Under the pieces are notes generated by a model. That model did not search any database and was not told where the DNA came from. It worked only from the letters and a program-made list of their open reading frames with translations. A stretch of DNA of 64,000 nt from an uncultured bacterium (GTDB lineage Bacteria > Cyanobacteriota > Vampirovibrionia > Obscuribacterales > Obscuribacteraceae), in assembly GCA_903835185.1 (NCBI GenBank), contig CAILLX010000016.1, forward strand, positions 62,001 through 126,000, given 5' to 3'. Shown piece by piece: positions 9,329 to 17,981 of the stretch. The translations under genes and the position numbers were made by a program. The first letter of the stretch is position 1; each line of letters opens with the position of its first letter.

Positions 9329-11509
9329 ATGCCAGATTATTTGCTTGAAATTGGAGTCGAGGAACTGCCGGCCAGCGAAGTTGTAGATGCGCAAGAACGC
9401 TTACAACGTTTAATGGCTCAGGCGCTGGAGCAGGCGAACCTGCCTTATGAGGAAATTGTCACACTAGGCACGCCGCGCCGGCTGGCTTGTATAGTCAAGC
9501 AGCTGGCTCAGCAGCAGGAAACTACAACTAAGAAGGTGAAAGGGCCACCTGTTAAATCTAGTTTTGATAGCGCCGGTCAACCGCTGCCGCCAGCTGCCGG
9601 CTTTGCTGCCAAACAAGGCTTGACAGTAGCTGATCTTGATCGTGAAGAGATTGGTGGAATTACTTACCTGGTGGCCAACCTGACTATTGCCGGAAGATCT
9701 GCCGATCAAGTATTAGCTGCCGTTGCCCCGAAAGTAATTGAGCAGATCTCAGGTGAGCGTCTCATGCGCTGGGGATCTTCCGAACTTAAATTTACTCGGC
9801 CGATTCGCTGGGTTGTATCTCTCCTTGACCAGCAGGTTGTGCCGTTTCATTTGTATGACATTACTGCTGGAAATCAATCATACGGGCATCGCATTCTGGC
9901 TCCCGCAGCAGTGAAAGTCAGCAGCCCTGGCAGTTACAAAGAAGATTTACGCCGGGTGTATGTCCTGGTTGATCCCTCTGAGCGCAGGCAGGTTATCGAA
10001 AGAGAAGTAGTGAAAGCTGCCTCTTCTGTTGGCGGAGTACCACGCCAGCTTAAAGGTGCTCTTCTTGCCGAGGTTGTCAATCTTACAGAATGGCCTTGTG
10101 CTGTTTTAGGAGAGTTTTCTAGCGAATATCTTGATCTGCCCGATACTCTTATTGAAACTGTGATGGTGCACCACCAGCGGTACTTCCCTGTTGAGCAAAA
10201 GACAGGCGACGGACGCAGTAAACTTTTGCCTTACTTCATATCTGTGGCCAACAATGACCGGATAGAAGCGACAAGGCATATAAAACTCGGTAACGAACGG
10301 GTTTTGCGAGCACGCCTTGCCGATGGTCGGTTTTTCTATTTCGACGATCAAAAGACTGCTCTGTCGGACCGTGGTGAGGCACTTGCTAATCTGACTTATC
10401 ATGAAGGCTTGGGCAGCTATATTGAGAAACAATCTCGCCTGGTGGCTGCTGCTCGGGCGTTACTTGCTGAGGTCACTCTGGATACGACAGCTAAGCTGTC
10501 AGTTTCGCTCGAGGCAGTTTTGCAGCTTTGCAAACTTGACCTGGTCACAACTTTGGTGAGAGAGCTGCCCGAGCTACAAGGTTTTGTCGGCTCCTGGTAT
10601 GCTGCTTGCGAAGGGCAACCTGCGGCGGTGGCTGCTGCAATAGCTTCGCACTACTCACCACGTTCTACTGACGATTCTATTCCAACCGATACTCTAGGAC
10701 GGATGGCAGCAGTGCTGGATAAGCTGGACAATCTGGTTTGTCTCTTTGCTACAGGGAAGAGACCAAGTGGCTCCAGTGATCCTTATATCCTGCGTCGCCA
10801 GGCTCAAGGTTTGATCGACATTCTTATGGATGGTCTTAATGAATACAGTATTAGCATAACGGCTTTGATTGAAGTTCTTCTGCGTGAACTTAAAGGCAAG
10901 CTTGCGGCAAATAAACGCTGGGCAGATGGAGCAACTGCTGGCAAAGGGATAGCTGATCTGCGCGATTTTCTAGAGCAGCGGATAAAGCTCAAACTTCTGG
11001 AGCGAGGCTATAAGAGAGAGTTGGTAGATGCTGTGCTTGCTGCCGGTGATCCGCTTGCAGATCTGCCTGATGTAATTGTCCGTGCTAACTGTCTTGAACA
11101 GCTGACGACAGAAGCTGGCGGAGTGGACCTTATTCGTGCCGGTGTGCGGATAGGCAATATATTGACCGCCGAGTCACAGCGGCAAGTTAATCCGGAGCTG
11201 TTTGAAGATGATGCTGAACGGAACCTCTGGGAAGCATTTAACCAGGAAGTGGTTAGTGTCTGGCAGGCAGGCGGAGAGTTTAGGGCTCCGCGAACACAAG
11301 GCGAGTATGCCACAGTTCTTGGTTTACTCCGCAGGGTAGCTCCTCTCGTTGACAGGTTGTTTGATTGTGTCATGGTTAATGATGCAGATCAGTCAAAACG
11401 CAACAACAGGCACGCAATCCTGAAGAATCTAGATTGCTATTTCCGCAGTGTAGCTGACTTCCCTAAATTGCAGCCGTTGCTTCTCCAGTTGGACAGTAAG
11501 TCGCTATGA
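9329..11509 (+). CDS. glyS: Glycyl-tRNA synthetase beta subunit
   Basis: MPDYLLEIGVEELPASE start, LMRWGSSELKFTRPIRWVVSLLD, MVHHQRYFPV motifs; the ORF track starts earlier at a GTG (9317). Confidence 0.96.
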   Translation: MPDYLLEIGVEELPASEVVDAQERLQRLMAQALEQANLPYEEIVTLGTPRRLACIVKQLAQQQETTTKKVKGPPVKSSFDSAGQPLPPAAGFAAKQGLTVADLDREEIGGITYLVANLTIAGRSADQVLAAVAPKVIEQISGERLMRWGSSELKFTRPIRWVVSLLDQQVVPFHLYDITAGNQSYGHRILAPAAVKVSSPGSYKEDLRRVYVLVDPSERRQVIEREVVKAASSVGGVPRQLKGALLAEVVNLTEWPCAVLGEFSSEYLDLPDTLIETVMVHHQRYFPVEQKTGDGRSKLLPYFISVANNDRIEATRHIKLGNERVLRARLADGRFFYFDDQKTALSDRGEALANLTYHEGLGSYIEKQSRLVAAARALLAEVTLDTTAKLSVSLEAVLQLCKLDLVTTLVRELPELQGFVGSWYAACEGQPAAVAAAIASHYSPRSTDDSIPTDTLGRMAAVLDKLDNLVCLFATGKRPSGSSDPYILRRQAQGLIDILMDGLNEYSISITALIEVLLRELKGKLAANKRWADGATAGKGIADLRDFLEQRIKLKLLERGYKRELVDAVLAAGDPLADLPDVIVRANCLEQLTTEAGGVDLIRAGVRIGNILTAESQRQVNPELFEDDAERNLWEAFNQEVVSVWQAGGEFRAPRTQGEYATVLGLLRRVAPLVDRLFDCVMVNDADQSKRNNRHAILKNLDCYFRSVADFPKLQPLLLQLDSKSL

Positions 11510-13134
11510 CCAAAGAACTGTTGTCGGCCTTAGCTGTAATGCTGCTGTGCTCAATGTCTGCTTATGCCCAGGACGCGAGCCACCAGGCGGTGCCACCACC
11601 TAGTCTAAAGGTACCAGCTATGGTGCCCGAGAAGTCGGTGAGCACCTTTGTGCCATCTACGACTGCACCTGGTCAGGGGCTGGCTGTAAACATTATCTAT
11701 CCAGCTAAGCCTCGCTACAGTGAAGGAGCTCCAGTAGTAGTGGTGGTTCCTGGTGGTATGGCAGCAGATGGCTTGGATTTCTCGCTCCATGCAGCTCAGT
11801 CTGGCTTTGCCGAGGTTAGATTTGCTCTGCCTGGCGGCGGCAAACGAGGCTTGTCATCCGGTGGTACTTATGATTATCGCGGAGCTAATTCAGCCGAGGC
11901 GCTGCGTGATATCTTTTTATTTGCTGCAGGGAAGAAGAATGATTATCAGGGGCGGACGATAAGCAAGCTCTTGCCTGTTGCTGTAGTTTGCACCAATTGC
12001 GGTGCAGTTGGCTGGTCTAATGGAGGCAATCTTCTCCTGGTCACTTTGGGCAGATTTGGGGAAGAGCTTAATTTCCTGAAATGGATCGCCTTTTATGAAA
12101 GCCCAGTGGGAGCGCTTTTCTACCCTCCAGCTCTCGGCTCTGCCCAGGATTTTCTTCTCAATCGGCATTACAGGGAAGGAAGCTGTGCTACAGGCGACTG
12201 TCTTATTGACTTCCGTAAATTAGCCTGGCAGGGTGAAGCTCAGAAGAGTCCAGGTGCTCACAAACGTCTTGGTGAGCCAGAGGTGAAAGGAGTTCTATAC
12301 TTTGACGAGAATAAGAACAAGCAGTGGGATGAGATATCTGAATTTGCGTTTCCTTACGCTGCTTATCCAGGATTTGATAAGCAGTTTTACCCCCCACAGG
12401 TGCTCAAGGCAGTTGTGCGGCTGAAACTGTTTGAGACGACCAGACCTGTTGCCGAGAAAAAGAAGAAGATGCCCGGAGCCAGGGATGAGGTTGCGACCAC
12501 TCAGGAGGGGCAAAAGAAGTTTTTTGGACTGGTGAAAGGAAAGCCGCTTGTCAAAAAAGAGGCACCAGTGAAATTAGAAACAGTAACTGTCTTTCCGCCC
12601 ACTTTGGCTACTTTGGCTGAAAGCGAGAAGTACTTCCGCGATAGAGATGGTTCTCTGTACATAACTGATGTATGCGAGAAGATGCCGCGCCTGTTGGTGA
12701 CAGTGTTCGGCAGTCGCACCGACCATTTGCAAGGTCAAGCCGATCACCCTCATATTGCTTTTCTTTACAACGCTTTTTTAGCTAACAGACTTTGGGTGAG
12801 ACTTAACCCTGATCCGCTGTATGCCAGGCAGGTAGCGCTAATGAACGTGGGAAATTTTATTGACAATAAGCCTAAAACTTCAATCGATGCCTCGGCAATG
12901 GATGCGCAGCTCGAGCCTGAAGGACTTGTTCCCGACTATGTTTTTATGGATGCAGTTGTTGCAGAACTGGCCGACAGAAGGAAGAAAAACAAGCTCGATA
13001 GTGTGCTTACTGAGCCGTTAGTAGGCTACTCGAATGGTGCTAAGGTTGTTGCTGCAGGAGACGCGCACGAGCAGGTTAGTCAAGAACAGTCCAACAAAGC
13101 AGCCGTTGACAAGCAGAGTGATACGAAACACTGA
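11506..13134 (+). CDS. Secreted alpha/beta-hydrolase-like protein
   Basis: 542 aa; signal peptide; nucleophile-elbow-like GWSNGGN; Ca-loop-like DENKNKQWDEIS; 4-bp ATGA overlap with glyS. Confidence 0.6.
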   Translation: MTKELLSALAVMLLCSMSAYAQDASHQAVPPPSLKVPAMVPEKSVSTFVPSTTAPGQGLAVNIIYPAKPRYSEGAPVVVVVPGGMAADGLDFSLHAAQSGFAEVRFALPGGGKRGLSSGGTYDYRGANSAEALRDIFLFAAGKKNDYQGRTISKLLPVAVVCTNCGAVGWSNGGNLLLVTLGRFGEELNFLKWIAFYESPVGALFYPPALGSAQDFLLNRHYREGSCATGDCLIDFRKLAWQGEAQKSPGAHKRLGEPEVKGVLYFDENKNKQWDEISEFAFPYAAYPGFDKQFYPPQVLKAVVRLKLFETTRPVAEKKKKMPGARDEVATTQEGQKKFFGLVKGKPLVKKEAPVKLETVTVFPPTLATLAESEKYFRDRDGSLYITDVCEKMPRLLVTVFGSRTDHLQGQADHPHIAFLYNAFLANRLWVRLNPDPLYARQVALMNVGNFIDNKPKTSIDASAMDAQLEPEGLVPDYVFMDAVVAELADRRKKNKLDSVLTEPLVGYSNGAKVVAAGDAHEQVSQEQSNKAAVDKQSDTKH

Positions 13135-13376
13135 TATATGCTGGAGGGAGTGACTTTCTCTAAACACCAGTTGCCTACTATTCGTCGTCATCGTTGACAG
13201 TGGGCGACATTAAGATTGATAATGAGAAGAGATTGAAACGCAGGCAGCAGGGAGTTTCGGTTTCGCTCATTGCGAGTACCGATATGATTGCAAGATCAAC
13301 TTCACGGGACTATTTTCAGTTAAGAACGGTGAGCCGGGAAGCACGTTGACTAACATGATTGCCAAGAGGTGTGCTG

Positions 13377-14096
13377 ATGGCTAAAATCCTTGTGGTGGAG
13401 GATGACTACAATATTGGCTTTGTTATCCTTCAAATCCTTGAGAGTGAGCATTATGTAGTTGATGTTATGCGCAAGGGTGTGGAGGCGCAAGCAGCTGCCA
13501 GACCAGGAGCCTATGACCTTGTCATTCTCGACTGGACACTGCCTGACATTCAGGGTGTTGACATCTGCCGTTCAGTCCGCAGCAGTGGTGCACAGTTTCC
13601 GATCCTCATGCTTTCAGCCAGAGGAACTGTAGCAGAGAAAGCTATGGGTCTTGATGCTGGAGCTGATGATTATCTGGTGAAGCCGTTTGATCCAGTTGAA
13701 CTCCTTGCCCGTGTTCGTGCTTTGTTGCGAAGACCAGCTGCTGTCGTCTCCGATGCAGTCCTTGAGGCCCGCGATGTGAAAGTCGATACTGTCACTCGTC
13801 GTGTTACGAGGAACGGTCAGGAGATTCAACTGCGTCCTAAAGAGTATGCTTTACTAGAACTGCTCATGCGGCATCCTAATCAGAGCTTTACTGCTGATGC
13901 TCTCCTTTTTCGCCTCTGGCAGTGTGATGCTGCTACTTCAGTTGACACTGTGCGTACGCATGTTAAACGACTGCGCGAGAAGCTAGGAGATACAGACGAC
14001 ACGCCGTTAATAGCCTCATTCCGTGGAGTTGGCTACAAGATTGTCAGTATGCCAGGCAGTGAAAGCCGCGAGAATCATGAAGAGGCAGTGCCGTAG
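13377..14096 (+). CDS. OmpR-family response regulator
   Basis: ILVVEDD, VILDWTLPDIQG, DDYLVKPFDPVELLARVRALLRR plus winged-helix output domain. Confidence 0.95.
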   Translation: MAKILVVEDDYNIGFVILQILESEHYVVDVMRKGVEAQAAARPGAYDLVILDWTLPDIQGVDICRSVRSSGAQFPILMLSARGTVAEKAMGLDAGADDYLVKPFDPVELLARVRALLRRPAAVVSDAVLEARDVKVDTVTRRVTRNGQEIQLRPKEYALLELLMRHPNQSFTADALLFRLWQCDAATSVDTVRTHVKRLREKLGDTDDTPLIASFRGVGYKIVSMPGSESRENHEEAVP

Positions 14097-14124
14097 CTGT
14101 GTTTTCGGCTGGTGCCTGGTGCCC

Positions 14125-15762
14125 TTAACTTGGCTGCAACGCCGTGGGCAGGTGACTGTATAGTGCCTCAATATCAGAGGCCATTTGTCTGCGAAATTCC
14201 TGATATTCGTGAGCATTAACAGTCTGATATGGTTCGGTTTCGCTTTCACTGTCTATGTTAATGTTGTCTGTGCTGATGCGGCTTAGAAATGTGTCACGCC
14301 TGCTTATTGCATTAGCTGCAAGCCTCTTCACTTCCGGGGCTGTACATTTTTGTCCTGCCGAGATGAGATGTTCAAGAGTAGCCAAATATCTCAGGTCAGT
14401 TATACCTTCCCTCAACCCCTCCCATTGCAGCGTAGGAATTACTCCGCAGCGCGCCGGATACGTTGTCATTTGATCACGCAAGTTGCCGGCACGTCCTGTT
14501 GTATCCCAGGCATCGAAGTCATCAAATGGTGAAAACGGGAAAGCTGGTGGATGTTGATAGCAGTATGGAGCTATGCCGTCAGCCTGGGAGTTCCAGAGAT
14601 ATACACCAGAGAGCACTCGGGCAAGGTTAGGCTTCTCCATATGGCATTGCCAGTGGTAGTAAGTAAGTGGTGATTGCAAAGAGGAAGATCTTTCTCTGCG
14701 AGCGAAAAGATCTTTGTTGTTCTGGAGTGAAAACGAGATTATTGTCGGTTTATACCCGATGTCTGCAACATCTTCCATGCGTTTGACCAACTGATGATTA
14801 ATTACTGAGGACATTGATGTCCAGTTGAGAATCTGGCAATAGGCTCCGTGCCCTTGATGTTCGGCAATGAGTCTTGCACTAATCTGATTGCAGCCCGCAG
14901 CGTCCATCTCATCGCTTAAGTAAAATACTGGTGTGAGGCTCTTGAAATGCAGCGCCTCGGCATTGAAAGGGATGGAGCGCAATACTATATGACGAGTAAA
15001 GCCGACGTCCTCGGCGATGTCGATAGCAAGCTGCGCGGTGGCACGATCCTTCTCAGCTATCGATATGCTGCGAAAACCATGATCGTAAATGTCTTGCAGG
15101 TGTAAACGAAATAATTCTGGGGAAACATAGAATTGCCCTTGCTGCTGATCCATCGATCCCCTGTACCAGAGCAGGAGATCTTGAGCAGGTTCCAGTAGAG
15201 TAAACGGCAGGACATCCAGTTCTATTGATAGCTTATGCTCTTGACCTTGTTGGGTTGTAATGTTCAAGCAACCTGAATACAAGCCAGGCGGTGTCTCGCT
15301 CGCTATTTTGACTGATAACCAGATCTGTTTTGACTCGCCTGCGACAAGTGAGGTCACCACGCTATCTGTGAGCCGAACATCAGGTGGGCAGTACCGCCAC
15401 AGTGGGCTTTCACTTCCAATCCCCTGGTTGGCATTCTCAATGTAGCCATCTTCAAGGGGCATTCTGTCATCTTTGAGCAGCAGCTCTGAGACAGTCATGC
15501 GGTTGGATTGAAAGATGCCTACTCCTGAGACATCCCACACGCCAACAACATACATTGCAATCTGGCGCGGGTCTATCTGCCAAGAATCGCGCGCGAGAGA
15601 CGATACAGACAGTTCGATTTGTGCCAGGTCTTCTCTGCACTTGATACTAAAAGAGAACGCCACTGTTTCGCCAGGTGTTCCAAAGCCGCGCAGCTGGCTG
15701 GTTCGGTTTTCTTCTGGTCGAGCACAGTATGGACGGTGCTCGAGAAGTTTAAACGTGCTCAT
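14125..15762 (-). CDS. DUF4091-like, glycoside-hydrolase-like protein
   Basis: 545 aa; C-terminal WEGLREGITDLRYLATLEHL resembles the DUF4091 signature. Confidence 0.7.
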   Translation of the reverse strand: MSTFKLLEHRPYCARPEENRTSQLRGFGTPGETVAFSFSIKCREDLAQIELSVSSLARDSWQIDPRQIAMYVVGVWDVSGVGIFQSNRMTVSELLLKDDRMPLEDGYIENANQGIGSESPLWRYCPPDVRLTDSVVTSLVAGESKQIWLSVKIASETPPGLYSGCLNITTQQGQEHKLSIELDVLPFTLLEPAQDLLLWYRGSMDQQQGQFYVSPELFRLHLQDIYDHGFRSISIAEKDRATAQLAIDIAEDVGFTRHIVLRSIPFNAEALHFKSLTPVFYLSDEMDAAGCNQISARLIAEHQGHGAYCQILNWTSMSSVINHQLVKRMEDVADIGYKPTIISFSLQNNKDLFARRERSSSLQSPLTYYHWQCHMEKPNLARVLSGVYLWNSQADGIAPYCYQHPPAFPFSPFDDFDAWDTTGRAGNLRDQMTTYPARCGVIPTLQWEGLREGITDLRYLATLEHLISAGQKCTAPEVKRLAANAISRRDTFLSRISTDNINIDSESETEPYQTVNAHEYQEFRRQMASDIEALYSHLPTALQPS

Positions 15763-15934
15763 GCAAGTGACAATAGCTTCCGTCAGGTAATTGCTGGTAA
15801 TAAGTGAGGGCGATTAGTGTTGGTTTATATGAGTAGCGTCAGGTTGCTACAGTCGAGAGGCGTCCGTATTATATATTATTCGTAATTGAGCTGAAGCGAC
15901 ACCTGATGAACTCAAGGTGTAAAGGACTTCCGCA

Positions 15935-16825
15935 TTGCCGGGTTGGCGGCTCGCTACCGCTGGACTGAGGCTGGAGCTCAGGGCAGGGGGAAACGTGTCA
16001 GTAGGAGCAGAAGTGCAGCGAACGATTAGACCTGATGAACTGTCCGCTAGTCAACCGTTATACCGGCTGGGGAGGATATCTTTTGTTGTGAAAAGTGCAG
16101 ATGCTGGCTTTCAAAATGAGCTGGCGCGTCTGTTGCCTGCCTGCCGAGTTGCTCCAGAAGTCATATATGAAATCGAATCTGATGGTAATTTCCGCCAGCT
16201 TGTTGGAGAGATTTTAGGACTGCAGTCCGAGTATCTATGGCTGAGTGCGGCGTGCGTGGTTTCTCCTGCCGGACACAAGGTGCTTATTTCAGGCAATTCC
16301 AGTGCTGGAAAGAGCACTACTGTCTTAGCACTGGCGTTGCGTTATGGCTGGAAGGTGCTGGCTGAGGATCTTACCTGTATAGATCTGCACACCGGCAGGA
16401 TAATCTCATTTGCCACGCCGTTTTCGCTTAAGAAAGGCACGGTTGAACTGTTGCAGGAGACTATCTCAATGGTGCCAGAGCCGGTAGCTCTTGGCGAATG
16501 GGTTCCTCAGAGCGATTTGCATGCTCACGGCGAGTATGGGTCCAACTTGGATCTAAGTTTGTATTTTGGTACTGCTCGCCACGGTGAGCCTATGCAGGTG
16601 TCAGTTTGTTCTCCGGGGGAATATGTGCGCTTGCTATTGCCCTGCTCCAACTTGATTCATTGTGCTCATGGTCCTGATAAGTTAGCTGAATATGTGAGCT
16701 CCGGTACCTGCTATAGAGTTAGCGGTGGCAGCCTTTCTGAGCGCTTAAATCTGATTTTAGAGCTTACACACAGGAGTAGATCAATGGACACAAGCGAGAT
16801 TGGAGGCGCAGCCGATGTTGGATAA
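15935..16825 (+). CDS. HPr-kinase-like P-loop protein
   Basis: Walker A ISGNSSAGKSTT; AEDLTCIDLHTGRIISFATPFSLKKGT as in HprK-related proteins of RiPP loci; alternative GTG start at 15995. Confidence 0.8.
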   Translation: MPGWRLATAGLRLELRAGGNVSVGAEVQRTIRPDELSASQPLYRLGRISFVVKSADAGFQNELARLLPACRVAPEVIYEIESDGNFRQLVGEILGLQSEYLWLSAACVVSPAGHKVLISGNSSAGKSTTVLALALRYGWKVLAEDLTCIDLHTGRIISFATPFSLKKGTVELLQETISMVPEPVALGEWVPQSDLHAHGEYGSNLDLSLYFGTARHGEPMQVSVCSPGEYVRLLLPCSNLIHCAHGPDKLAEYVSSGTCYRVSGGSLSERLNLILELTHRSRSMDTSEIGGAADVG

Positions 16826-17123
16826 AAGATTGATTAGGCGTCAAGATGTACATGCCAAGATCCTGCCAGATGGATATGTTCTGCTCCAGGACAAAGAGAC
16901 GAACTGGGTTTATACGTTGACCCCGCTGGCAGGGATGGTGTGGGAGTTCTGTGATGGCAACAATCTGCTTGAAGATGTTGTCGGTCACATACGTGAAATT
17001 AAAGAAGTTGGTGGAGAACCTGGACTTGAGGAGAATCTCACTGAGCTGGTGGCAGATATGGAACAAGCTGGATTGCTTGTCGGTTGCGAGCGTACGATGG
17101 CTATCACGCAGGAAAAGGAGTAG
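16800..17123 (+). CDS. PqqD-like (RiPP recognition element) protein
   Basis: 107 aa; DGYVLLQDKETNWVYTLTPLAGMVWEFCDGNNLLEDVV...LVADMEQAGLLVG; overlaps the HprK-like gene by 26 bp. Confidence 0.85.
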   Translation: MEAQPMLDKRLIRRQDVHAKILPDGYVLLQDKETNWVYTLTPLAGMVWEFCDGNNLLEDVVGHIREIKEVGGEPGLEENLTELVADMEQAGLLVGCERTMAITQEKE

Positions 17124-17128
17124 CTTCC

Positions 17129-17170
17129 AAAGTCACCAATTGGTTACTTTTACAAAGTGACTAATTGGTT
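17129..17170. promoter_or_regulatory. Near-perfect palindrome plus repeated half-site after the PqqD gene
   Basis: AAAGTCACCAATTGGTTACTTT (17129-17150, one mismatched pair) then AAAGTGACTAATTGGTT (17154-17170), 25-bp spacing. Confidence 0.45.
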
Positions 17171-17207
17171 GAACGCCTTGTGCTTGACGTTCTCCTGAAG
17201 TCACCAT

Positions 17208-17347
17208 CTAGTAGTGAGATTCCAAAATAGTGCGACAGTGCTGGTCCATGCCCCGTAGGGGCGCGGTGCACGCGGGCGGATGCAATCCGCCCCTGCGGTA
17301 ATTGTTGCAGAACTTTGTGTTGCAGAACTTTGGAATCTCACTACTAG
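17208..17347. mobile_element. MITE-like element, 140 bp with 19-bp perfect terminal inverted repeats
   Basis: CTAGTAGTGAGATTCCAAA (17208-17226) / TTTGGAATCTCACTACTAG (17329-17347); internal GTAGGGGCGCGGTGCACGCGGGCGGATGCAATCCGCCCC. Confidence 0.8.
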
Positions 17348-17417
17348 TCAAGCGTTGCCCGTAGCATATGGAGTTGATAGACTGGTTCGTGCGTTTCGTG
17401 CCACTGGAGTGTATATA

Positions 17418-17609
17418 GTGCCACAAAGTTCACATCGCCATGATAATTCACAACCCAGCTGTGATCCGGCTATGAGTCGTGGCGAGTTTCTGCAGCTGTT
17501 GGTAAACAAGGCGCTATTGGCAGGGACTCTGGTGGCAGTACCTATGCTTGTCGATGCCTTCCCAGCTCCTGCTCAACAACAACTTTTGAGTGGAAAAACC
17601 CCTGGATAG
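17418..17609 (+). CDS. Candidate precursor peptide 1 (63 aa)
   Basis: GTG start aligned with paralogues; VPQSSHRHDNSQPSCDPAMSRGEFLQLLVNKALLAGTLVAVPMLVDAFPAPA-QQQLLSGKTPG. Confidence 0.8.
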   Translation: MPQSSHRHDNSQPSCDPAMSRGEFLQLLVNKALLAGTLVAVPMLVDAFPAPAQQQLLSGKTPG

Positions 17610-17739
17610 GTACCGCCTTTAATCGACAAGTAGCCAAGTAGTCTGCGAGGGTGGTTGGAGATAGAGGCTAGTCAAGCGTTGGCAATGGACTCTGTACTGT
17701 TAAGCTTGCCTGTGTATTTGATTAAACTGGAGCAAAGCT

Positions 17740-17931
17740 GTGTCTCAAAGTTCGCGTCAAGATGATAATTTGCAGCCCAGTTGTGATCCGGCTATGAGCC
17801 GTGGCGAGTTTCTCGGGTTGCTAGTCAATAAGGCGCTATTGGCAGGGACTCTGGTAGCTGTACCTATGCTTGTAGATGCCTTCCCAGCTCCGGCTGCTCC
17901 TCTGCTCAGCGGGCAGATACAGCCGCCATAA
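17740..17931 (+). CDS. Candidate precursor peptide 2 (63 aa)
   Basis: GTG start after ctggagcaaagct; leader near-identical to peptides 1 and 3; tail APLLSGQIQPP. Confidence 0.83.
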   Translation: MSQSSRQDDNLQPSCDPAMSRGEFLGLLVNKALLAGTLVAVPMLVDAFPAPAAPLLSGQIQPP

Positions 17932-17981
17932 ACAACCCGACTTGAACTATTCTGTGTGTTTGATTAAACTGGAGCAAAGCC

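Noticed and set aside
17280-17417. Extended N-terminus of precursor ORF 1 in the ORF track (109 aa)
   Set aside because: The extra 46 codons run through the MITE; GTG at 17418 aligns with the starts of the other two peptides and gives the same 63-aa length.
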